A stretch of DNA of 17,820 nucleotides from an uncultured Centipeda sp. (GTDB lineage Bacteria; Bacillota; Negativicutes; Selenomonadales; Selenomonadaceae). Location: NCBI GenBank assembly GCA_937925565.1, contig CALALM010000198.1, forward strand, positions 1 through 17,820, given 5' to 3'. The notes below the pieces were generated by a model. The model worked only from the letters and a program-made list of their open reading frames with translations, made no database searches and was not told where the DNA came from. This document shows, in pieces, positions 1 through 5,993 of the stretch (position 1 is the stretch's first letter; each line of letters opens with the position of its first letter). The position numbers were made by a program, and so were the translations under genes.

Positions 1-423
1 CTGCTCGCTGCCGGATGCAACGAGGAAGAGAAGTACAATACGGCAAAAAATGAGTATCAGCAGATGCGTGAAGAAATATCCCGCCTAGAGCTGACGACAG
101 GGGAAGATCGAAAACTCGTCAACGGCAAGTGGACGGAATCGACCCTTGCGATCAACGAAGAAGCATTGAGGAAACACGATGAGCTTGTACCAAAGATGGA
201 TGCAAAGATTGCCGAAATGGAAAAATATGCCACGGCAAAAACGGAAATGAATAACGACTTTGCACGCATCAAGGAGGACTATCTGCAACATGCAGGGGAA
301 TGGGCATCCAGCGTGAAGCAAGCAGAGCAAAAAGTTGCGAAATCAAAAGTCAAGCATCAAAGCTACGCGGAAGAAGCGCAGGAGCGCGAGCAACAGATGA
401 GAGCCGCAGCAGCCTCTAAGTGA
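1..423 (+). CDS. Lipoprotein, 5' end cut by window (paralogue of the next gene)
   Basis: The frame is open from base 1 to a TGA at 421-423, giving 140 visible residues; the start codon and most of the signal peptide lie outside the window. The first residues, LLAAGC, form a lipobox, so this is probably a lipid-anchored envelope protein. The rest is charged, helical and coiled-coil-like, with no catalytic motif. The segment AKTEMNNDFARIKEDYLQHA aligns with SKAELNNDYLKVKQNWELAK of the following gene, so the two are tandem paralogues. The first 55 bases are identical to 482-536 of the second copy. It lacks the C-terminal ESDPFKRNGLG tail of that copy and ends in AAAASK. Its position at the end of a conjugation operon would fit an entry-exclusion or accessory surface lipoprotein (TrbK-like in role), but no sequence evidence proves this. 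Confidence 0.8.
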   Translation: MLAAGCNEEEKYNTAKNEYQQMREEISRLELTTGEDRKLVNGKWTESTLAINEEALRKHDELVPKMDAKIAEMEKYATAKTEMNNDFARIKEDYLQHAGEWASSVKQAEQKVAKSKVKHQSYAEEAQEREQQMRAAAASK

Positions 424-439
424 AAAAGGAGTTGAGGTC

Positions 440-877
440 ATGAAGTCAAAAATTTTGCTTGTTATGCTCGTCCTGATTTCTCTGCTCGCTGCCGGATGCA
501 ACGAGGAAGAGAAGTACAATACGGCAAAAAATGAGTTCTTGCAACAGCAAGAGGAGTGGAGTCACATAGAATATATGAAACCAAAAGCAAAAGGTGGAAC
601 AGAAATCGATGAGGAAGGTGTTGCAAAAAGAGAGACACAACAGGCTGCGCTTGATGAGAAGTTGAATACACTTGCAAATCTTGCAAAATCCAAGGCAGAA
701 CTCAATAACGACTACTTAAAGGTCAAGCAGAATTGGGAACTCGCCAAGCAAGGATGGGCGCAGGCTCTTGACACAATGCGCACAATACAAAAGATGCACG
801 AGGAAACAGAAGCAGCAGGGCGTACAACAACCATAGATGAATCTGATCCCTTTAAGAGAAACGGACTGGGCATGTAA
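440..877 (+). CDS. Lipoprotein with TrbJ-like C-terminal tail
   Basis: A 145-residue protein with a short signal peptide and the lipobox LAAGC (Cys20 would carry the lipid). The start is supported by AAGGAG at 426-431, 8 nt before the ATG. The body is charged and helical and is homologous to the preceding gene, 16 nt upstream and presumably in the same transcript. The last residues, about 119-144, read MHxxxEAAGRTTTxxESDPFKRNGLG, almost the same as the end of the TrbJ/VirB5-like protein coded at 5128-5922 on the other strand. A lipid-anchored protein that copies the tail of a secretion-system surface protein could share a binding partner with it or interfere with it (for example, exclusion); this is inference. 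An intrinsic terminator follows at once. Confidence 0.85.
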   Translation: MKSKILLVMLVLISLLAAGCNEEEKYNTAKNEFLQQQEEWSHIEYMKPKAKGGTEIDEEGVAKRETQQAALDEKLNTLANLAKSKAELNNDYLKVKQNWELAKQGWAQALDTMRTIQKMHEETEAAGRTTTIDESDPFKRNGLGM

Positions 878-894
878 GATTATCAACAGTGCCG

Positions 895-920
895 GCAGGG
901 CGAATGCCCTGCTTTTTATT
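895..920 (+). terminator. Intrinsic terminator of the lipoprotein genes
   Basis: A perfect 7-bp stem GCAGGGC (895-901) / GCCCTGC (906-912) with a GAAT loop is followed by TTTTTATT (913-920), 17 nt after the lipoprotein stop codon. In the minus direction the stem is not followed by a T run, so it should stop only plus-strand transcription. Its 3' end overlaps the stop codon of the convergent minus-strand gene. Confidence 0.85.
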
Positions 921-1674
921 GCCCGAATTTCAGGAATCCGAACGCCTTGCTCTTGCTTGCGTTGTTCCTCTTGTCAAATTCTGTCGGATGGTAGGGATCG
1001 TATGGGTAAACCGTGAGCGCGTTTGCATATTCGCGCTCTATGTTGCGTTTCATGAGCTGCGTCTCCTGATCTTTGACGGCTGCCGTGTAGGAAGCACCGA
1101 TCATATGTGCCTCATCAATGCTGCCGAGTGCGTCCAAGGCTTCCAGTTGATTCGCCTTTTGCTGTTCACTCAGCAGACTGTCATCCTCACTCGTCGCAAT
1201 GGCAGCCGATAATTTTTGCCGCTCTATCTGATTCTGGATAATCTTTGTAATGATGTTTTGCTGGACGAGGTTTTCAGCGGAATGGTAGGTGTGCATGACA
1301 GTGGTTGGATCGATGCCCTTTTTATACGCATCCACTGTTTCATGATAGAAGTCTTCCAGCGGCTTGTAGGTATCCCGGAAATCAAAAATTGTCTTCACAT
1401 CTGGAAATTGCAGTGCATTTTTGATCGCGGCTTCCATTTCACGGGGGTAAAGCTCAATCTTACGCATTGCCTGAATTTGGTTTTGGAGTTTCTTGACTTC
1501 ATTTCGGAGTGCTTCCACCGTCTGCACCGTCTCGCGTACGCTGTCCGCTAGGCGCTTTAGATCGATAACGTGTGATCCTGGCGGTATAATATCGTCCCAT
1601 CCCCACGCATACGCAGGGGGAGAAGCACCAATCACACTGACAAGGACGGCTGCACATATCAGATGTTTCCTCAT
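916..1674 (-). CDS. VirB5/TrbJ-like protein (second copy in the operon)
   Basis: This 252-residue protein has a signal peptide ending near AYA (residue 23). A predicted helical and coiled-coil region at about 38-72 (RLADSVRETVQTVEALRNEV) resembles the N-terminal part of TrbJ/VirB5 proteins, which are periplasmic or pilus-tip components of conjugation systems. A long helical middle follows, then a C-terminus rich in Tyr, Pro and Lys (YPYDPYHPTEFDKRNN). The ATG overlaps the TGA of the signal peptidase gene as ATGA, with GGGAGGGG 6 nt upstream. It is the last gene of the leftward operon. Similarity to the other TrbJ-like gene (5128-5922) is in layout rather than in obvious residue identity, so the family call rests on architecture and context. 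Confidence 0.7.
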   Translation of the reverse strand: MRKHLICAAVLVSVIGASPPAYAWGWDDIIPPGSHVIDLKRLADSVRETVQTVEALRNEVKKLQNQIQAMRKIELYPREMEAAIKNALQFPDVKTIFDFRDTYKPLEDFYHETVDAYKKGIDPTTVMHTYHSAENLVQQNIITKIIQNQIERQKLSAAIATSEDDSLLSEQQKANQLEALDALGSIDEAHMIGASYTAAVKDQETQLMKRNIEREYANALTVYPYDPYHPTEFDKRNNASKSKAFGFLKFGQ

Positions 1675-2201
1675 ATCTTACCCCTCCCTATGAGTTTCAA
1701 AAATGGTTCATACGACAACAACAGGAATACCTTCTTGTCGATCTGCGATGACTCGATTGTCCCAAGATACCGCGAATCAAAGGAATCATCGGTGTCATTG
1801 AGAAGCAGCAGCGTCCCATCAGGAATGGTGTACGTCCCCGTTTCCAGCTGCGGCAATCCATCTTTATGATAGATTCTGTAGCTGTCGTCATGTGTTCGTA
1901 AATACTCCTCATCAACGGTATAGGATTCACCGGGGAAGCCTCGTACGCGCTTGAGGAGTCGAAAGCCCGCATCAACATGCAGACTCTCGATTCCCTCCGG
2001 CAGACGTACGATGACATAATCCCCCCACGCAAGGTTTTGATTCGGCGCAGCGGCATAAAGCCCTCTGACAGCAGAATTGGTCATGTTACAGTATAGGAGC
2101 TTTCCGCAGACGAAATGCAGGACACTCCCGATCATGATGAGAAAAATCACGGACAGAACAAAGATTTTAGATTTTCGTTGTTCCCTAAACCTAAAGTTCA
2201 T
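1671..2201 (-). CDS. traF: TraF-type conjugative signal peptidase (S26 family)
   Basis: A 176-residue membrane-anchored serine peptidase with one N-terminal membrane segment (about 13-33). NMTNSAVRGLY (39-49) matches the NxTxSxxxGxY box of TraF enzymes and places the catalytic Ser at 43. LLKRVRGFPGE (82-92) carries the probable general-base Lys84, and DSRYLG (142-147) is the conserved box near the C-terminus. In plasmid RP4, TraF trims and circularises the TrbC pilin; a TrbC/VirB2 pilin gene is present here (8740-9123), so the same job is likely. GGGAGG lies 5 nt before the ATG. The start overlaps the end of the upstream gene by 11 nt and the stop overlaps the next start as ATGA, which suggests coupled translation. 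Confidence 0.88.
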   Translation of the reverse strand: MNFRFREQRKSKIFVLSVIFLIMIGSVLHFVCGKLLYCNMTNSAVRGLYAAAPNQNLAWGDYVIVRLPEGIESLHVDAGFRLLKRVRGFPGESYTVDEEYLRTHDDSYRIYHKDGLPQLETGTYTIPDGTLLLLNDTDDSFDSRYLGTIESSQIDKKVFLLLSYEPFLKLIGRGKI

Positions 2202-3990
2202 AACGTCCTCCCAGTGACCGCATGAACACCTTCGGTATGCGCATCGTAAGGACGGCTAGGGCGATCAGACCGACACACATGAGCAAATGCTTGACGCTTT
2301 GCTCCGTTGTGATGGACGCCTTTGCAACATACGAGCCGGACATACGCTGATAGACCAGATTGATATACTCGTTCGCCCATGCCGGTAGCGGCTCCCCACG
2401 CTGAATACTGTATGGACCGCCGTTATACCCTGCGAGGGCATAGTTCCAGTCCCCAAACTTTTCATACAGATTTTTCATGTAGTGTGCCGAGGCGTCAAGG
2501 GCTTGCTCCGGGTTAAATGGGTCAATGCCCCATCCCGCTGCTGTCTCCGGCGTAAACTGCGCGATTCCCTGTGCACCTGCTTCACTCACGGCATTCGGAT
2601 TCCAGTTGGACTCCAGCTGAATCTGCGCCAGAAAGAGGTTCACGGGAACACCGTATTTCTGTGCGGCTGCCGTCGCCATAGCAATATATTCCGGTGGACC
2701 GGTTATACCACCGTTACCGCCCATCTGCACCTGTCCCGGGAGTTCTGCATCAAAGAGATCCTTCGGGACAGTGGCGTCTTTGACGCAAAATACGCAGAGA
2801 CCGACCATGATTGATACCAGTGCCAGCTTAATAGTATTGGACACGACACCGCCCAGAGAACCCTCCGCAACGAATTTTGTAAAACCAAAAGCCGTAAAGG
2901 GCAGCGTAAAAACGGCGATCACCGCTGCCAAATAGAACTCGACGTACACGACCATGATATAACAGGCAAGTACGAAGAATGTGCCGATAACAAAATACGA
3001 GGAAATCCATATCACAATGATGTTGCTTAGGTTATAGGTAAATTCAAATGTACCAAACGAAGCAATCTTGTTGAGCGCAGGATTCATCAGCGCAATCGAT
3101 TTTTGCACGAGAAGCTGCGGTTGTGATACGTTCTGCTCGATAACAGACGGATCGCCAACGAATGTTCCGGAGACGCTGGACACGAATGCGAGAAAGAAAT
3201 CGTTGACGATCATCTGCCAGTTGAGCAGTATTACATAGAGAAGGCCGTATTTGACAAATTTTCCGGCCAGCTGTGGAATCGAAAACTCAAGTCCTGCCGT
3301 CAGGATCGGCAAGGTGAGATCGATCACACAGAGGACGAACAGCAGGGCAAGCCCTGCCGATTGCAGCAGTGCATAGGACTTGCTGATCATCTCAACAAGA
3401 TATTCCATGAAGCCGTTGATCGATTCGCCAATTTTTTGCATGGACTCGATGCCCCACGGAATGACAGCGTTATCCATCGCAGCACCACCGGCCCCGACCA
3501 CATCGCCGGACAGATCAACACCGAGAGACAGGAGATAGGGGACAGGATCAATTTGAGAGCCATGTGTTCCATTCAAACGATGTTCAACATGACTGTGCGG
3601 TCCCGAGGAATACCCAAGAGGCCCGTCATAGGCGTCCCCGCCGGTATAACCAATTACTGTACCTTCAGCAACATATCCCACAGGACAGCCCATAGTTGCC
3701 TCTGCACAGTCCCCAAAAAGGAGACTGCCCCCCTCTGGCGTGCGAATCTCAACCCAGTAAATAAAGCCATCACCTGCACCGTGTTCAACATACCCATTGA
3801 ACGGCGCGTGAATCGGTGTGCCAGACTCTGTGCCGATGTCAATTCCTCTGTGGAATTGACTTGCACCACCGCCCGCATCGCGCTCTCCAAACGGTGATGT
3901 AACAGCACCGCCGGGAAACGGCGGCATAGCCATTGCCACCGAAGGAAGTAAGAGCAGTATGGCAATGATTGCAATACACAGGCGTTTCAT
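2191..3990 (-). CDS. M23 peptidase + TrbL/VirB6-like membrane region + SLT lytic transglycosylase fusion
   Basis: A 599-residue protein with three parts. Residues 1-21 form a signal peptide. About 28-155 is an M23 (LytM) endopeptidase, with HRGID (His47, Asp51) and GPHSHVEHR (His132, His134) as zinc ligands and active-site residues. About 205-405 holds several membrane segments and resembles the VirB6/TrbL channel component. About 432-545 is a GH23 (SLT) lytic transglycosylase with catalytic Glu460 in QLESNWNPNAVSEAGAQGIA and the ALAGYNGGP motif (518-526). A last membrane segment spans about 568-585. The protein would cut both peptide cross-links and glycan strands of peptidoglycan at the transfer channel, so it probably replaces VirB1. 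The start overlaps the trbL stop (ATGA) and lacks a strong ribosome site, so coupled translation is likely. All motifs lie in one unbroken frame. Confidence 0.9.
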   Translation of the reverse strand: MKRLCIAIIAILLLLPSVAMAMPPFPGGAVTSPFGERDAGGGASQFHRGIDIGTESGTPIHAPFNGYVEHGAGDGFIYWVEIRTPEGGSLLFGDCAEATMGCPVGYVAEGTVIGYTGGDAYDGPLGYSSGPHSHVEHRLNGTHGSQIDPVPYLLSLGVDLSGDVVGAGGAAMDNAVIPWGIESMQKIGESINGFMEYLVEMISKSYALLQSAGLALLFVLCVIDLTLPILTAGLEFSIPQLAGKFVKYGLLYVILLNWQMIVNDFFLAFVSSVSGTFVGDPSVIEQNVSQPQLLVQKSIALMNPALNKIASFGTFEFTYNLSNIIVIWISSYFVIGTFFVLACYIMVVYVEFYLAAVIAVFTLPFTAFGFTKFVAEGSLGGVVSNTIKLALVSIMVGLCVFCVKDATVPKDLFDAELPGQVQMGGNGGITGPPEYIAMATAAAQKYGVPVNLFLAQIQLESNWNPNAVSEAGAQGIAQFTPETAAGWGIDPFNPEQALDASAHYMKNLYEKFGDWNYALAGYNGGPYSIQRGEPLPAWANEYINLVYQRMSGSYVAKASITTEQSVKHLLMCVGLIALAVLTMRIPKVFMRSLGGRYEL

Positions 3991-5126
3991 GGATGTGACC
4001 CGCTGCTGTTGCCGCTGTTTCCTCCACCACTATTACCGCCACTTCCTCTACTGCTGTTACCGTTGCCGGAATTTCTACCTCCACTTCCGCCTACTGCCGC
4101 TCCTTTGATTAAGTTTTTCCCGACATTGCTGTTGGAAAAGGATTTTCGTGCAACGGATTTACCTGCTTCGCGTGCGGCTGTCCTTGTACTCATGGCCGAT
4201 CCTGCCTTCGCTGCCATCGCGCCTTTGCCGGCAGCAGCTGCCGAAGCACCGCCTGTGAACGGCATGGCAACCAATGCGGCGGCTGTCGTTGCGATCTGCT
4301 TTGCTCCGCTGATTGCCTGCTGTCCCTCAAGAGAGGGCTGCCCGTTCATAAAGCCCGCAGCAAGATTGGGCAGCTGCCACATGAGAAAAGCCATCGCCGC
4401 ATACGAAAGTGCGTATTGCAGCATTTCTCCAAAATTCGGTTCTGATTCCGGCGTCCATCCGGGAATCCCGCCGGACTTATCAAAGAGTGCAATAAATAGC
4501 CCTAGGATAAATGTCATCACCATCAGTTTGACGCCATAGGCGATGACCGCAGACAACGTACGCTGAAAAAGGAACTGGGTTTGCTTCAGAACCCCGAACG
4601 GAATCAGAATGACAGCCAGTGTGGCGAATACGTTAAACTCAATCTTTGTAATGAGTATCTGAAACGCCATGAAAAAGAAGGCTGCCAACGTTACAAATAC
4701 GTAAGTTGTGTACATCACAAGCCCCGGTCCCAAAAGACTGAGCTTGTGATTCATCATATAGGTCAGTGTGGAGCCACAGGCCTCAAAGCCCTTATCTATG
4801 ATGCCGCTTGGTTTTAATAATGCACCATCTACAGGCTGCCCGGCAGCAGTGAGTCCGGCATATTGAAATGAAAGCAGAATTGCTTGATTTATTTTGTCAA
4901 AATTTAAAATGAAGAACATGAAGAAGCTGATTTTCATAACCCTGCTTATGATTTCCGACATGCGAAGCTCGCCGCTGTAGAGCGTCCATGTGATACATAT
5001 ATCAATGACAGCAAGCACCATGATAAGTTCAAAAGCATGAGGAGCAAGTGCTTTATATCCTATCATGCAATGATCTTCAAAAAAAATCAGAAGGTCATTT
5101 AAAAAAGTTGCTTTTCCAAACTCCAT
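3987..5126 (-). CDS. trbL: TrbL/VirB6 family channel protein
   Basis: A 379-residue polytopic inner-membrane protein with hydrophobic segments at about 34-50, 64-78, 137-158, 165-180, 192-214 and 238-255. A helical Ala/Lys-rich stretch (about 265-340) follows, then a tail of almost only Gly, Ser and Asn (345-379). This layout is typical of TrbL, which with VirB6 forms the inner-membrane part of the translocation channel. The ATG lies 1 nt after the TAA of trbJ; the GGTGGT that encodes the final TrbJ residues may serve as its ribosome site. The next gene downstream contains a second VirB6-like membrane region, so two TrbL-type proteins may coexist. The tail is low complexity, so its length may vary between relatives. 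Confidence 0.85.
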   Translation of the reverse strand: MEFGKATFLNDLLIFFEDHCMIGYKALAPHAFELIMVLAVIDICITWTLYSGELRMSEIISRVMKISFFMFFILNFDKINQAILLSFQYAGLTAAGQPVDGALLKPSGIIDKGFEACGSTLTYMMNHKLSLLGPGLVMYTTYVFVTLAAFFFMAFQILITKIEFNVFATLAVILIPFGVLKQTQFLFQRTLSAVIAYGVKLMVMTFILGLFIALFDKSGGIPGWTPESEPNFGEMLQYALSYAAMAFLMWQLPNLAAGFMNGQPSLEGQQAISGAKQIATTAAALVAMPFTGGASAAAAGKGAMAAKAGSAMSTRTAAREAGKSVARKSFSNSNVGKNLIKGAAVGGSGGRNSGNGNSSRGSGGNSGGGNSGNSSGSHP

Positions 5127-5127
5127 A

Positions 5128-5922
5128 TTACCACCAACTTGAACCTAAGCCATTCCGCTTGAACGGGTCAGATTCCCTAACTGTTGTTGTACGTCCGGCA
5201 GCCTCTACATCGTTGTGCATTTGCTTTATCGCTGCCTCCGTAGCATCTGCCATCGCTTGTGCTACTGCCTGTTCGTTTTGTTCCTTGACGATCTGACGCT
5301 GTGACTCCATGACCTGATTCTGCGCACTGATTGCCTGAATGGTTGTTTTGATGGTGTCGATGTGCGCTTTTTCGACGGCAATTTCATTTGCGATCTGTGC
5401 GGCTTGCTTTGCCCCTTCCGGCGATTTGTTGAGTTCGAGCAGCTCTTGCAGCCGTTTCTGTGATTCCTGGAGTTCCTTCATAAGATTGTGATAAGCGGTA
5501 ACATCCTTCTGATTCTGCAAGGACTGCAAGGCCTGCATCGTGGATTCTACGCTGCGTTCCAACTTTGCCGTTTGCGCGAGTTCTCCGGAAAGAATGGCAG
5601 GGAATCGCTCGTTCCAGAGCTTTTTCCATTCCGCCTCATCGACCAAAACACCTGTTTTCTTTGCATGATCGATTGCCTTGTTCACGCTGGCAAGCAGCTC
5701 GTTCTTATATTTTGTAATCAGACGCTCCGGCAGACTTTTCAGCTCCAAAAGCTGCATTTGAATCTGCTCTGCCGTGTTGGTGACGAGCTTTACGGTTTCA
5801 AGATAGGTTTTGAGCTGCTGCGCAATATTTTCCACATCAATGACCGGAATTGCTGCGGATGCACGCAAAGGGGCGGCAGCGATACTGACCGCGATCAAGA
5901 GGGTTGTTGCTATCCTTTTCAT
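5128..5922 (-). CDS. trbJ: TrbJ/VirB5-like conjugation protein
   Basis: A 264-residue exported protein. The signal peptide ends near ASA (residue 23) and is followed by IPVIDVENIAQQLKTYLETV, the usual TrbJ opening. Most of the rest is helical with coiled-coil character (about 140-235). I chose the ATG at 5920-5922 because GAAGGAG lies just upstream; a longer frame starting at 5946 lacks such a site. TrbJ/VirB5 proteins act in the periplasm or at the pilus tip and help recipient contact and channel assembly. The C-terminus (about 235-260) reads MHxxxEAAGRTTTxxESDPFKRNGLG and nearly matches the end of the lipoprotein at 440-877. The 60-nt gap before it carries two palindromes (5948-5966, 5975-5993). 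It is the first gene of the last block of the operon. Confidence 0.85.
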   Translation of the reverse strand: MKRIATTLLIAVSIAAAPLRASAAIPVIDVENIAQQLKTYLETVKLVTNTAEQIQMQLLELKSLPERLITKYKNELLASVNKAIDHAKKTGVLVDEAEWKKLWNERFPAILSGELAQTAKLERSVESTMQALQSLQNQKDVTAYHNLMKELQESQKRLQELLELNKSPEGAKQAAQIANEIAVEKAHIDTIKTTIQAISAQNQVMESQRQIVKEQNEQAVAQAMADATEAAIKQMHNDVEAAGRTTTVRESDPFKRNGLGSSWW

Positions 5923-5947
5923 GATGTGCGCTCCTTCCTGCGTCAAA

Positions 5948-5966
5948 GGTGTCCATTATGGACACC
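5948..5966. repeat. Intercistronic palindrome, copy A
   Basis: A perfect 19-bp palindrome with an odd centre: GGTGTCCAT-T-ATGGACACC. It lies between the virB4 stop and the trbJ ribosome site. The same element recurs at 9152-9168 and 10098-10116. As RNA it folds into a 7-bp stem with a 5-nt loop. It could be a protein-binding site or an mRNA processing or stability hairpin; the sequence does not decide. There is no T run after it on either strand, so it is not a standard terminator. Confidence 0.85.
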
Positions 5967-5974
5967 CTTGTCTT

Positions 5975-5993
5975 GGTGTTCATTAGGAACACC
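5975..5993. repeat. Variant palindrome, copy D, over the virB4 stop codon
   Basis: GGTGTTC (5975-5981) and GAACACC (5987-5993) are perfect 7-bp arms around ATTAG. The layout matches copy A 8 bp away, with C changed to T in the arm. The virB4 TAA (5983-5985) sits in the centre, so the two palindromes form a tandem pair. Confidence 0.7.

Noticed and set aside
895..920. Bidirectional termination at the convergent gene ends
   Set aside because: The T run is present only on the plus-strand side; the minus-strand side continues without one, so a terminator for the leftward operon is not seen in this window.
4000..4090. Repetitive DNA at the end of trbL as a tandem repeat element
   Set aside because: It is coding low complexity (Gly/Ser/Asn codons) without a regular repeat unit.
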